Below, piece by piece: positions 1 to 7,723 of a DNA stretch of 34,386 nt. The DNA is from Defluviibacillus sp043739385. Its GTDB lineage: Bacteria > Pseudomonadota > Gammaproteobacteria > Burkholderiales > Burkholderiaceae_C. Location: contig JAYUED010000149.1 of NCBI GenBank assembly GCA_043739385.1, positions 1-34,386 of the forward strand. The letters are read 5' to 3'. The position numbers were made by a program, and so were the translations under genes. Positions within the stretch are counted from its first letter, which is position 1. Each line of letters starts with the position of its first letter. The notes beneath the pieces were generated by a model that was given only the letters and a program-made list of their open reading frames with translations, had not been told where the DNA came from and made no database searches.

Positions 1-1064
1 CCCACAAAACCCTTGGTGGAGCTGGCAAACACCTCGGGCCCAAAGCGGCGCGCCACCAGGGCCGACTCCACCTCGTCGTTTTTGGTGCTGGCGGTGCCGT
101 GCAGGTTGATGTAGTCAATGTCGGCACAGCTGATGCCGGCGCGGGCCAGCGCGTCGTTGAGTGCACGCTCAGCGCCCAGGCCTTCAGGATGCGGCGTTGA
201 CATGTGGTGCGCGTCGCTGGCCTCGCCGTAGCCCAGCAATTGCAGGGCGCCGGGGCCGCGCTCCAGCAGCGCATAGCCGGCGGCCTCGCCCAGGCTGATG
301 CCGGCACGATGCGCGTCAAACGGCCGGCAAGGCTCAGGCGACACCAATTCCAGCGAATTGAAGCCAAACAACACGCTGCCGCACAAGGTGTCAACGCCAC
401 CCACCACGGCGGCGTCCACCAGGCCCAGGCGGATCAGGCGCTCGGCGTCGGCAAAGGCCTTGGCGCTGGATGAGCAAGCGGTGGACACCGTGACGCAAGG
501 CCCCGTCAGCCCCAGCGCCTCTTGCACAAACAAAGCCAGCGAGTGGGGTGTGTGCAGGGCTGGCAGCCGGGTGTCTGGCGGAAACCGGCCCTCGGCGTCA
601 AGCCGGGTGTAGGCGTTTTCGGTGGCCCCGATGCTGGCCGTGGACGTGCCCAGCACCAGCGCCACGCGGTGGGCGCCATAGCGCTTGCGCACGGCTATTG
701 CCGCGTCAAAAAAACCGTCGGCTTGCAGGCCCAACCAGGCCAGCCGGTTGTTGCGGCAGTCCCAGGTTGACAGCGCGGCGGGCAGGGCGGTGGTCTCGAT
801 CGCGTCAACCCGGCCAATCCAGGTGGCCAGCGGTGCGCCGCCAAAGTCATTGGGCCTCAGGCCGCTGCGATGGGCTTGCAGGGCGTCTTGCAGGCTTTGC
901 AGGCCAGAACCTGCGGCTGTGGTGGCGGTGAAAGCACTGATCGAAAGCGGAGCGATGGGAGCAGGCACTTGGGCAGTAGGCGTTGTGAGCAGGGGACTAT
1001 AAAACACCGTCTGAAGCGCCAACCGCAGGCCAGTGCAAAGCCCCAACGCCTGGGTGATCAACAT
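1..1064 (-). CDS. Beta-ketoacyl-ACP synthase family protein (C-terminus cut by window edge)
   Basis: Condensing enzyme that would join acyl-ACP to malonyl-ACP in fatty acid or polyene synthesis. The reverse strand is open from 1064 to the left edge. The thiolase-fold pattern is clear: an N-terminal SISAFTATTAAGSG stretch, the nucleophile context TVSTACSSSAKAF (Cys codon at 474-476) and the catalytic His in INLHGTAS near 85-95. The rest of the C-terminus lies outside the window. The start is uncertain. ATG at 1064 has a weak AAGG just upstream, but puts the Cys at residue 197. A GTG at 968 would put it at 165, nearer the usual 160-170 of FabB/FabF-like enzymes. The divergent N-terminus suggests a specialised KS (for example of an aryl-polyene type cluster) rather than housekeeping FabF; that is inference. 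No functional link to the polysaccharide genes is visible. Confidence 0.85.
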   Translation of the reverse strand, partial: MLITQALGLCTGLRLALQTVFYSPLLTTPTAQVPAPIAPLSISAFTATTAAGSGLQSLQDALQAHRSGLRPNDFGGAPLATWIGRVDAIETTALPAALSTWDCRNNRLAWLGLQADGFFDAAIAVRKRYGAHRVALVLGTSTASIGATENAYTRLDAEGRFPPDTRLPALHTPHSLALFVQEALGLTGPCVTVSTACSSSAKAFADAERLIRLGLVDAAVVGGVDTLCGSVLFGFNSLELVSPEPCRPFDAHRAGISLGEAAGYALLERGPGALQLLGYGEASDAHHMSTPHPEGLGAERALNDALARAGISCADIDYINLHGTASTKNDEVESALVARRFGPEVFASSTKGFV

Positions 1065-1136
1065 CAACCTTGGTGGGTGAGGGCGTGCGTGTATGGGCGT
1101 GCGTGCGGGTGTCACTGCATGTGCGCGTACCAACGC

Positions 1137-1165
1137 AAAACGGGCCAGCAGGGTGCTGGCCCGTT
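1137..1165 (-). terminator. Rho-independent terminator after the PEP-CTERM gene
   Basis: A perfect 12-bp inverted repeat, 1139-1150 pairing with 1154-1165, closes a 3-nt loop. On the minus strand it runs into TTTT. It sits about 55 bases past the stop of the PEP-CTERM gene, in the correct orientation to end that transcript before the ketosynthase gene. Confidence 0.8.
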
Positions 1166-1218
1166 GTAAGGCTGCATACGGCCGCCTGTTGCGGCAGAAC
1201 GTGCGGCAGCGCTTTAGC

Positions 1219-1872
1219 TCAGGCTTTGGCGGCCGGGCGACGACGGTAGGTGAGGCGCAGTGCAGCCAAACCCGCCAAGATCAGCGCGTAGCTGCTGGGT
1301 TCGGGCACGGTGACGGTGGTGAAGGTGAAGTTGTCCATGGCGTAATAGCCGTTCCAGCCGGTCACGGTGATGGTGTCCACCAAGCCCGCGTAGCCGCTTG
1401 CCAAGTAGGCCGGGGCATCAGCCCGCTGCATGTTCAACAAGGTGGCGGACGTGTGCACCAGCAACCCGCCAAGGTACATGTTGAACGTGACGTCACCACC
1501 ATCAAAGACGCTGGTGAAATAAGCGCCGTCAAACGTCACCGGGGCCGCTGCCTTGATGTCCTTCGACTCGCTATGCGACGGTACGGCAAACTGATCGTAG
1601 TCAGTCCACATGCTGGTGGACGGCGACTTGAAGTAGTTTTTGGCGTCTGGCGCCACGTCGTTGTGATCGTCCCAATACCAGGATCCAACGCAATAGCTGC
1701 AAGCTGCGGTGCGGCTGCCCGTGATGTAGGTGAATGTGAAGCCGTGGTAAGCCGACGAGAAAGGCAGAGGGCCGCCCGTCATGTCGTCAAAGTTAAGCAC
1801 GTCGGCTGAGGCCACGGGGACCAAACAAGCCAGGGCTGCGGCAGCAGCCAATTTGCGGATCATTGTGTTCAT
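1219..1872 (-). CDS. PEP-CTERM sorting domain-containing secreted protein
   Basis: Exported protein of 217 residues. It has an N-terminal signal peptide (about residues 1-23, cleavage after ASA) and a C-terminal sorting tag: the VPEPSSYALILAGLAAL segment followed by the basic tail YRRRPAAKA. In this family the tag is recognised and cut by an exosortase in the inner membrane, and the proteins commonly accompany exopolysaccharide loci. The middle (about 24-185) is a beta-rich, Gly/Asp/Tyr/Trp-rich domain of unknown function with a Cys pair in a CSYC motif near residue 60. ATG at 1872 has an AGAGG ribosome site 4 nt upstream; an in-frame ATG three codons later is possible. It stands alone, with its own terminator downstream and a repeat-bearing leader upstream. 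No exosortase gene is in the window, so the enzyme must be encoded elsewhere. Confidence 0.9.
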   Translation of the reverse strand: MNTMIRKLAAAAALACLVPVASADVLNFDDMTGGPLPFSSAYHGFTFTYITGSRTAACSYCVGSWYWDDHNDVAPDAKNYFKSPSTSMWTDYDQFAVPSHSESKDIKAAAPVTFDGAYFTSVFDGGDVTFNMYLGGLLVHTSATLLNMQRADAPAYLASGYAGLVDTITVTGWNGYYAMDNFTFTTVTVPEPSSYALILAGLAALRLTYRRRPAAKA

Positions 1873-1917
1873 GGAACCTCTGTGAAAGTTTTTAAGTCGC
1901 TTGCTTTTTGCTTTGCC

Positions 1918-1958
1918 ATCGGCCTACATCGGCCCACATCGGCCCACATGGCATGCCA
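1918..1958. repeat. Three 10-bp tandem repeats plus palindrome upstream of the PEP-CTERM gene
   Basis: CATCGGCCTA, CATCGGCCCA and CATCGGCCCA follow one another at 1918-1947, and the perfect palindrome TGGCATGCCA lies at 1949-1958. The block is 46-86 bases upstream of the PEP-CTERM start codon. Spacing of one helical turn is what stacked regulator sites often show, but no binding protein can be named. Confidence 0.6.
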
Positions 1959-2015
1959 AAAAATACCAGCTATCCGTATCAAAGATAACAGTCTGCGGCA
2001 TTCAAGCGTTCCCCC

Positions 2016-2732
2016 CTACTTGGGGGGTAGCTCACCGGGTTGATAACCCGCCGCAGCCGTGGGCTCTGCATCAAAGTGCAAGCCATAACGATCAGCCATC
2101 TCGTTGATGGCCTTGCGCTGTGGTGCTGCGCTGCCGGCATAAAAATCCTTGGCCCAGTCTTGCATCGCCAGCGTGGCCGTGGCCCAGGTGGCCAGGGTTA
2201 TTTCAAGCAGTGTGGGCTGCACGTAACCCTCATGGGGGCCCAGCGCCAGCGCCTTGGCCCAGGCTTGGTGCATGGCCTCACCGTTCTCACCCATGCCCTG
2301 GTAGCACGATGCCACGTTGGCCCAGGTTTGGGGGTCAGATGGGCGCAGTGCCAACAGCAGGCGGTATTGGGCCAGCGCCGCGCGCAAGTGCTGCACGCGC
2401 GCGGGCTCATCGGCCCAATCACGCCTGGCGGCCACGGCGTGCAAATCGCCCAAATCACCGTGCAGCGCGGCGTTGTCGGGCGTTATCTCCAGTGCCCCCA
2501 GCAAGTTGGCCCGCGCCTGGTCCCATTCGAGCTGTGAGGCCGGTAACGTGGCACCGCTGGCCCAACTGCTGACTTGTTTGCTGGTGCCCATGGCCAGCGC
2601 GTCGGCGCGTATCAAGCGCTGCCCCTCGTAGCAGGCCCAGGCGGCCAAACCCAGGGCCAACAGCAGCAGCGGGGCGTTGCGCCAAAGTTGCCCGGCGCGG
2701 ACGTTGGCGGTGGTGTTGGCGTTCAATCGCAC
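2016..2732 (-). CDS. Membrane-anchored TPR-like protein of the polysaccharide operon
   Basis: Protein of 238 residues with one N-terminal membrane segment (about 19-36) and a mostly alpha-helical remainder. Repeated small/aromatic helix pairs at about 70-185 (for example DNAALHGDLGDLHAVAARR and DPQTWANVASCYQGMGENGE) read as two or three tetratricopeptide repeats, probably facing the periplasm. TPR proteins often scaffold polysaccharide assembly complexes; the partner here is unknown. It is the last gene of the minus-strand operon. Its GTG start at 2732 overlaps the end of the phosphatase gene by 10 bases, suggesting translational coupling. It has no recognisable catalytic motif. Confidence 0.75.
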   Translation of the reverse strand: MRLNANTTANVRAGQLWRNAPLLLLALGLAAWACYEGQRLIRADALAMGTSKQVSSWASGATLPASQLEWDQARANLLGALEITPDNAALHGDLGDLHAVAARRDWADEPARVQHLRAALAQYRLLLALRPSDPQTWANVASCYQGMGENGEAMHQAWAKALALGPHEGYVQPTLLEITLATWATATLAMQDWAKDFYAGSAAPQRKAINEMADRYGLHFDAEPTAAAGYQPGELPPK

Positions 2733-3487
2733 GGCAAATCGTCTTCGTCGTCTTGCAGATCACCGCCAAGGGCCAACCCGCACAGGCTGGCCGGGCCGCT
2801 CATCGTCAACTCTTGCGCCAGCGCGGCGCCGTAGTGGGCGGCCAGCCAGGTGGCGGCCTCTCGCATGCGCGGTTGGCGCCCGGTCAGGTTGTGCGAGTCA
2901 CTGGCTACTGCGTGCACCAGGCCCATGTCCAACAAAGCCCGCGCGGTGGCCTGCGCCTTGGCGCCAAACTGCCCCACCAACGAGCCGGCGGTAACTTGCG
3001 CGCAACAACCTTGCTCAATAAATTCACGCAGGCGCTCGGGCCGCTCCATCACTGCGCGGTTGCGCTCAGGGTGCACCAGGATGGGCCGCACGCCGCGCGT
3101 CAGCAAGTGCGCCACCAGCCGGTCTGAGCCCAGCGGTATTTGCCCGTCAGGCATTTCAAGCAACAGGTTTTTGTGGCCCGCAGCGTGGCCCAAAAACGGC
3201 AGCTCATCCAGGGCCAATAGCTCCAGCACTTCAGGCGTTAGCCGCACCTCGCCGGCCCAAGAAACATCAAGCGTGATGTCTGATGCCAACAACACCTCGG
3301 CAAAGTGCTCAAAATCTTGCTCAATGCTGGACCGGCGGTTTTCAAACCGGCCCGGAAACACATGTGGCGTGAGCACCGCATGGGTGATGCCGTCATCGGC
3401 ACAGGCCTTGGCCAGGGCCAGGGCGGCCTCCAGCGTGGCCGGGCCATCGTCAATGCCCGGCAACATATGGCAGTGGATGTCAATCAC
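2723..3487 (-). CDS. CpsB/YwqE-type PHP-family protein-tyrosine phosphatase
   Basis: Metal-dependent phosphatase of 254 residues that in this family removes phosphate from the tyrosine tail of the cognate Wzc-type kinase and so controls polymer length and export. PHP motifs are intact: IDIHCHMLPGIDDGP at the very N-terminus (metal-binding HxH), TPHVFPG, the Glu-containing LLLEMPDG, HPERN, and the C-terminal VASDSHN. I chose GTG at 3487 because the family normally begins right at the IDIHCH motif. The open frame continues upstream to 3640, but that part lies inside the kinase gene and encodes a low-complexity Thr/Pro stretch. The start is 10 bases after the kinase stop, so the two are in one operon and probably act as a pair. 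Confidence 0.9.
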   Translation of the reverse strand: MIDIHCHMLPGIDDGPATLEAALALAKACADDGITHAVLTPHVFPGRFENRRSSIEQDFEHFAEVLLASDITLDVSWAGEVRLTPEVLELLALDELPFLGHAAGHKNLLLEMPDGQIPLGSDRLVAHLLTRGVRPILVHPERNRAVMERPERLREFIEQGCCAQVTAGSLVGQFGAKAQATARALLDMGLVHAVASDSHNLTGRQPRMREAATWLAAHYGAALAQELTMSGPASLCGLALGGDLQDDEDDLPCD

Positions 3488-3497
3488 GGCCGTGCGC

Positions 3498-5780
3498 TCA
3501 TGCTGCGGTGGGCTTGGGTTTGGGCTTGGGTGTGGGCTTTTTGGCGGGTGCGCCGTAGGTGAGCTGGGCGCTGTAGCCGTCTCCGCCGTAGTTGTAGCTG
3601 TAGCTGGACGCGCCATATTCACCGTAATACAGCCGCGCATGCTTGAAATCGAGCTGGTTCACCACCACGCCCAAAATGTTGGCGCCCGCACGCTGCAGCC
3701 GCGCCAAGCTCTTGCGCACCAGCGGCGCCGGCGTTGACATGGCCTTGACCACAAAAGCCGTGCTGGTGGCCAGGGGCGCCAGCACCAGCGCCTCACTGAC
3801 CAGCTCAACCGGGGGTGAATCAATGATCACCATTTCATACTGCTCAGACAGCTGCTTCAGGGTGTCTCTGAAGCGCTGCGACAGCAGCAACTCCAGCGGG
3901 TTGGGCGGCAAATCACCCACGGGCAGCACGGTGAGCTTGGAATCAGCCACGCCATACAAACACTCACTGGCCGGGCTGTTGCCCGCCACCAGATTGCTCA
4001 AGCCCTTGGCGCCAGCCGCGATCCCCAGGCTGCGCGCCACTTGTGAGCGCCGCATGTCGCAATCAATCAGCAGCGTCTTTTTGGTTTGGGCGTGGGCCAG
4101 CGCCAAGTTAACGGCCACCGTGGTTTTGCCTTCACCTGGCAGCGACGACGTGATCAACAAAATCTTGTGCGCCACATCCAGGTTGGACAGCAGCACGCCC
4201 GTGCGCGCGGTGCGTATGGCCTCAGCATAGTGTGAGTGGACGTCGTCGATAAACAACTTGGCCATGCGGGCGCGGTCATGGTCTAGCACCTCGGGCAAAG
4301 CCGCCAGCAGGGGTTGTTTGAGGCGTGTTTCAGCGTCTTCACCACCTTTGACGGTGTTGTCCAATCGGTCAACGAGCAGCGAGGCCATAGCGCCGAAAAA
4401 CAAAGCCAGTACGGTTGCCACCACCACAATTTGAAGCTTGCCTGGTTTAAATGGCGACCCCGCTGGCATGGCGGGATCAATCACCCTGGCGACTGAGGTT
4501 TGCACATCGCTGGCCAGGTTGGTTTCTTTCGCGCGGCTCATGAACATGTCATAGAGCTGGCGGTTGGTCTGCGCTTCACGCTCTAACACCGTCAGCTGAA
4601 ACTCTTCACGATTGACGGCCTGAACCTCGCTTCTTGCAGAGCCCAGCGCTCGCTCGAGAGATACCTCGGTGCTGCGCGCGGCCTCGTACTCTCGTGTGAG
4701 GCTGGACACTGCCGCCGCACGTTGCTGATTCAAGGTGGCAGTCAAAAGCCCCAGATCCGACTCAAGCTGCCGCACGCGCGGATGCTGCGACCCCAGCGTT
4801 TCCATTGCCTCAACCACCTTACGTTTGCTGTCGTTTACTTGCTTGAGTGAATCAGCTACCGCAGGGTCACGCATCATCGCGGGCACGCCAGAGTAGTCGC
4901 CATTGGTGATGGCTTTGACCTGCAAGTAGGTGCTTTCAAGTTCCAACCTGCGTGTGCGCGCCAGCAGCAGTTTGTCAGAGGTGCCGCCCACCTGCTGCCC
5001 GGCAGTTGTTTGGGCTGAGCCAGCCAAATTGACAATGCCCTTTTTCTCACGGTATGCCTGCAAGGTCTGCTCAGATTGCGACAACTTTTCGCGCAGCGAG
5101 ATCAGGCGTTCTTGCAAAAAGCCACTGATGCCTTGCGATATCTTGAAGCGCGAATCTCGGTCAGCATCGATGTACTCGGTTGACAACGCATTGGCCACCT
5201 GCGCGGCCAGCTTGGGGTCTTGGCTGGCAAAGCTGACCTTCACCAACTGGCTCATGCGGACCGGTTCGATCGTGATCCCTGCCATCAATTGGCCAACGGC
5301 CTGGGCCACCAATTCTTCTTCAGACCAGGTTTTTTTCTCTTGACCCATCCCGACCGTCGCCATGGCCTGGCTGCGCAACGACGGCACGGCCTTGCGCGGG
5401 TCAAATAACGGGTGATCCCAAAGCTTGAGTGCCCGCACCGTGCGGTCAGCCACTTGGCGTGACTTGAGAATTTCAACCTGGGTTTGGTAGTGCTCGCGTT
5501 GCGGGCTGACGGTGTAAACGTCTTCGATTGACAAAATCTTGCCCTTGCTGGCCTCAATCAATAGCGTGGCGGTGGACTGGTACACCGGTATTAGCGCCAT
5601 GGCCACCACTGCCGCCAGCAAGGCCGCCACCATGCCCAACGCCAAAATCAGCCATTTGCGTTTGGTGATGCTGCGCCAGTATTCAAGCAACTCAAGCTTT
5701 TGCTCGGGGCTGACACTGAGGTTGGCGGGCGCAATGGCTGGCCGTGGAAGCAGGGGATTAAAAGTGGTTGGCAGCGTCAT
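3498..5780 (-). CDS. Wzc/ExoP-type polysaccharide co-polymerase and tyrosine autokinase
   Basis: Inner-membrane protein of 760 residues combining a Wzz-type chain-length domain with a cytoplasmic BY-kinase. Membrane segments lie at about 43-63 and 450-472, with a periplasmic coiled-coil GNVR region between them. The kinase has Walker A SSLPGEGKTT (about 543-552), Walker A' LLIDCDMRR (about 567-575) and Walker B VIIDSPP (about 650). A tyrosine cluster (about 713-736) of at least seven Tyr is the expected autophosphorylation site. Unusually, the chain does not end there but continues in a Lys/Pro tail (KPTPKPKPKPTAA). It is followed 10 bases later by its likely phosphatase and preceded by a ligase-like gene. 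No strong ribosome site is seen before ATG 5780. Confidence 0.95.
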   Translation of the reverse strand: MTLPTTFNPLLPRPAIAPANLSVSPEQKLELLEYWRSITKRKWLILALGMVAALLAAVVAMALIPVYQSTATLLIEASKGKILSIEDVYTVSPQREHYQTQVEILKSRQVADRTVRALKLWDHPLFDPRKAVPSLRSQAMATVGMGQEKKTWSEEELVAQAVGQLMAGITIEPVRMSQLVKVSFASQDPKLAAQVANALSTEYIDADRDSRFKISQGISGFLQERLISLREKLSQSEQTLQAYREKKGIVNLAGSAQTTAGQQVGGTSDKLLLARTRRLELESTYLQVKAITNGDYSGVPAMMRDPAVADSLKQVNDSKRKVVEAMETLGSQHPRVRQLESDLGLLTATLNQQRAAAVSSLTREYEAARSTEVSLERALGSARSEVQAVNREEFQLTVLEREAQTNRQLYDMFMSRAKETNLASDVQTSVARVIDPAMPAGSPFKPGKLQIVVVATVLALFFGAMASLLVDRLDNTVKGGEDAETRLKQPLLAALPEVLDHDRARMAKLFIDDVHSHYAEAIRTARTGVLLSNLDVAHKILLITSSLPGEGKTTVAVNLALAHAQTKKTLLIDCDMRRSQVARSLGIAAGAKGLSNLVAGNSPASECLYGVADSKLTVLPVGDLPPNPLELLLSQRFRDTLKQLSEQYEMVIIDSPPVELVSEALVLAPLATSTAFVVKAMSTPAPLVRKSLARLQRAGANILGVVVNQLDFKHARLYYGEYGASSYSYNYGGDGYSAQLTYGAPAKKPTPKPKPKPTAA

Positions 5781-5836
5781 GAGAGGGAATATTCAGCAAA
5801 AAAAACAGCGGGGTGCGGCAACCTGAAACCAAGGCA

Positions 5837-7372
5837 CTAGCGCCGGCGTGGCGCGGCCGCGCCGGCTGGCAATGTGGCAGACATGGGCGTGATCCAAACA
5901 AGCGCCAACAGCACCACCAAGGTGATGGCGTTGGCGGGAATCTGCAAATTGAAATCCACCAAGCTGTGCAAACCCATGCAGGATAAAGCCGTCAATGCCG
6001 CAGCGCCCACCCCCCGATTGAGGCGTGGCGCCGAGTCACTCAACATGCGTAGCGCGCGCCAAGCGGTGGCCGTTGCCAGCGCCAGCAACAGCGCCAGGCC
6101 CACCCAGCCGGTATCAACAGCCACCTCAACGTAATCGTTGTGGGCGTGATCCCACAGGTGCGGAAACCCGGCAGGTTTGATGGCCGGCAAGCTTAAAAAA
6201 TAAGTGCCACCACCGTGGCCAAACCACGGCTGCTGAGCCACCAGCGGCAGTGACAACACGGGCACACGCAGCCGCTCTTGAATGGAATCCTCACGGTGCA
6301 AAGGCGCAATAACGCCAAGCGCCGTAGACGAAATAATGCCAGGCGCCGTAGGCGCTGACGCATCAAGCACGCTGGACTCTGCCGTGTCTTGCAGCCGCTC
6401 AACCACCCGGTCTAGCCCCACCCATTGGCCGATGATCACCAAATCAACCAGGGCCATGCTGGCCACCAGCCAAAGTGCCGGCCTGCGCAGCCGGCGCGAC
6501 ACCACGGCCACCAAGCCGCCCACCAGCAACAACGCCAAAAAAAACGCGCCATTGCCCATGCGTGAATGCGTCATCACCAGCGCCACCACCATCACCACCA
6601 ACATCAAGCGCAGCAACATCTTGGCCGACAGCATGAATGTGAGCGCTGAAACAACTTTTTGGCGCCAGCCACGCACCTGCTGCTGGCCGCCACCAAATTG
6701 CGCCAGCATCAGGCCCAGGCCGGCAGACAAGCACAGCTCAAGATAGCCAGCCAGGTGATCAGGGTTCACAAAAGTGCCGGTGACACGGCCACCCTGGGCG
6801 AAATCAGTGAACAGGTATTGGTAGCTGGCGCCAGCTGAATAAAGCGCTACGGCAATCACCGCTTGCAACACCCCGGCAGCCAACACGGCAACCAGCAAAA
6901 GCGTAACGCGGCGGGCAGTGCCAACGCATAGCGCCACCAACAGCGCGGCGGCCAGGTAGGCCAGGGTGGTTAGCAGGTAGATGCGGGTTTGAAAGGCATC
7001 CATGGTGTGTAGAGGGGCCTGCAACCACGCTGGGGCCGACAGTTGGCCCAGCAGCAGCAGCGCAAAACAGCCCATCAGGCCAAGTGACCAGGCAGCGGCC
7101 AACAAGCGCCCCCTAAAGCGTGCGTGCCCGCCGTGCACAGCACCCAACAGATACAGCGCCACCAGCAAGCACAGCAACGAGGCCAACACGCCCACGGCCC
7201 AGGGCCGATTGCTGCCCAATGGCAGCGGTGCCCACACCAGGGCAAGCAGCAGGCCACCGAAAGCGACGCGATCCCACCACGGGCCTGGCGGGGTGCTGGC
7301 AGCGTGGTTTTTGGTGTCAGTCAAGCTTGAAATCCGATCGGGGCCGCAGCAATGGGCGGCCGGCCTAGCCAC
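5837..7372 (-). CDS. O-antigen ligase/polymerase family membrane protein
   Basis: Polytopic membrane protein of 511 residues with about ten to twelve hydrophobic segments. The signature of the Wzy_C/O-antigen ligase family is present: GRVTGTFVNPDHLAGYLE at about 195-212, then a large periplasmic loop ending in HAHNDYVEVAVDTGWVG at about 415-432. Such proteins join sugar polymers to lipid or protein, or polymerise repeat units; which one cannot be told from sequence. Because a second polymerase candidate lies at 24495-25889, this one may be the ligase or serve the Wzc pathway. GTG at 7372 is the longest start; a TTG at 7324 is possible. It is the first gene of the minus-strand operon and begins only about 30 bases after the terminator of the small peptide gene. 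Confidence 0.85.
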   Translation of the reverse strand: MARPAAHCCGPDRISSLTDTKNHAASTPPGPWWDRVAFGGLLLALVWAPLPLGSNRPWAVGVLASLLCLLVALYLLGAVHGGHARFRGRLLAAAWSLGLMGCFALLLLGQLSAPAWLQAPLHTMDAFQTRIYLLTTLAYLAAALLVALCVGTARRVTLLLVAVLAAGVLQAVIAVALYSAGASYQYLFTDFAQGGRVTGTFVNPDHLAGYLELCLSAGLGLMLAQFGGGQQQVRGWRQKVVSALTFMLSAKMLLRLMLVVMVVALVMTHSRMGNGAFFLALLLVGGLVAVVSRRLRRPALWLVASMALVDLVIIGQWVGLDRVVERLQDTAESSVLDASAPTAPGIISSTALGVIAPLHREDSIQERLRVPVLSLPLVAQQPWFGHGGGTYFLSLPAIKPAGFPHLWDHAHNDYVEVAVDTGWVGLALLLALATATAWRALRMLSDSAPRLNRGVGAAALTALSCMGLHSLVDFNLQIPANAITLVVLLALVWITPMSATLPAGAAAPRRR

Positions 7373-7403
7373 TACCTACAGCTCATTGCCAAAAGCCGCA
7401 CAC

Positions 7404-7434
7404 AAAAAAACGGCGCCGAACAATCGGGCGCCGT
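7404..7434 (-). terminator. Rho-independent terminator of the small peptide gene
   Basis: An 8-bp GC-rich stem (ACGGCGCC, 7410-7417, with GGCGCCGT, 7427-7434) and a 9-nt loop are followed on the minus strand by seven T residues (7404-7410 region). It lies about 30 bases after the stop of the small secreted peptide gene and separates it from the ligase operon. Confidence 0.85.
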
Positions 7435-7465
7435 CTTGGCGGGTGAAACAGCCTGGGCTGGCGTT

Positions 7466-7657
7466 TTAACTGCCACTTGGCCGGGGTGGTGGGGTGTGCG
7501 GGGGACGCAATGGCGGCGTGTGCGGCGGGCCGGGCGGTGGCACAGTGGTGGTGGCCTTCGTCACAGTGACGCTGACCGCTGCCGCCTGCACCGCTGCGGG
7601 CCCAGCCAATGAGCCCACCAGCATGGCCGCGACCACCAGGAAGTTGAATTTAGTCAC
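7466..7657 (-). CDS. Small secreted proline-rich peptide (hypothetical)
   Basis: A 63-residue product with a good signal peptide: MTKFNF, a hydrophobic core LVVAAMLVGSLAG and a cleavage site near VQAAA (about 24-26). The mature part would be only about 38 residues. It has a Val/Thr stretch and then a Pro-rich tail containing two PPHTPP units. GTG at 7657 has AAAGG 7 nt upstream, one of the clearest ribosome sites in the window. It has its own terminator and a candidate promoter, so it is a self-contained transcription unit between the two arms of the locus. I do not recognise the family. Its position suggests a role at the envelope, but that is inference. Confidence 0.65.
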   Translation of the reverse strand: MTKFNFLVVAAMLVGSLAGPAAVQAAAVSVTVTKATTTVPPPGPPHTPPLRPPHTPPPRPSGS

Positions 7658-7693
7658 TTGGCGACCTTTCAGAGTTCAAAAAAACTTTGCCGC

Positions 7694-7723
7694 AGGGTAT
7701 CACCTGTGGAGCGCCAAAGTCAA
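7694..7723 (-). promoter_or_regulatory. Candidate sigma-70 promoter for the small peptide gene
   Basis: On the minus strand TTGACT (7723-7718) is separated by 18 bases from TACCCT (7699-7694). The -35 matches 5 of 6 consensus bases; the -10 is poor (3 of 6). It would give a leader of about 30 bases. The rest of the 287-base divergent region 7658-7944 holds direct repeats of TGACA (about 7806-7819) and no gene that I can support. Confidence 0.3.

Noticed and set aside
1082..1130. GTGCGTG-rich short repeats as a regulatory array or CRISPR-like element
   Set aside because: Irregular low-complexity sequence without constant repeat or spacer length. No CRISPR array was seen anywhere in the window.
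1093..1809. Plus-strand open frame of 238 codons opposite the PEP-CTERM gene
   Set aside because: Antisense of a gene with signal peptide, sorting tag and terminator; it also runs through that terminator.
1873..1990. Possible sigma-54 (-24/-12) promoter before the PEP-CTERM gene
   Set aside because: TGGC elements are present, but no GC doublet stands at the required 10-base distance on the minus strand.
2011..2027. CCCCCC/GGGGGG hairpin at the end of the TPR gene as terminator
   Set aside because: Stem of only 6 bp overlapping the stop codon, and no T-run follows on the minus strand.
2850..3737. Long plus-strand open frame of 295 codons opposite the phosphatase and kinase genes
   Set aside because: It is the antisense shadow of two well-supported genes; its product is Ser/Arg/Cys-rich with no motif.
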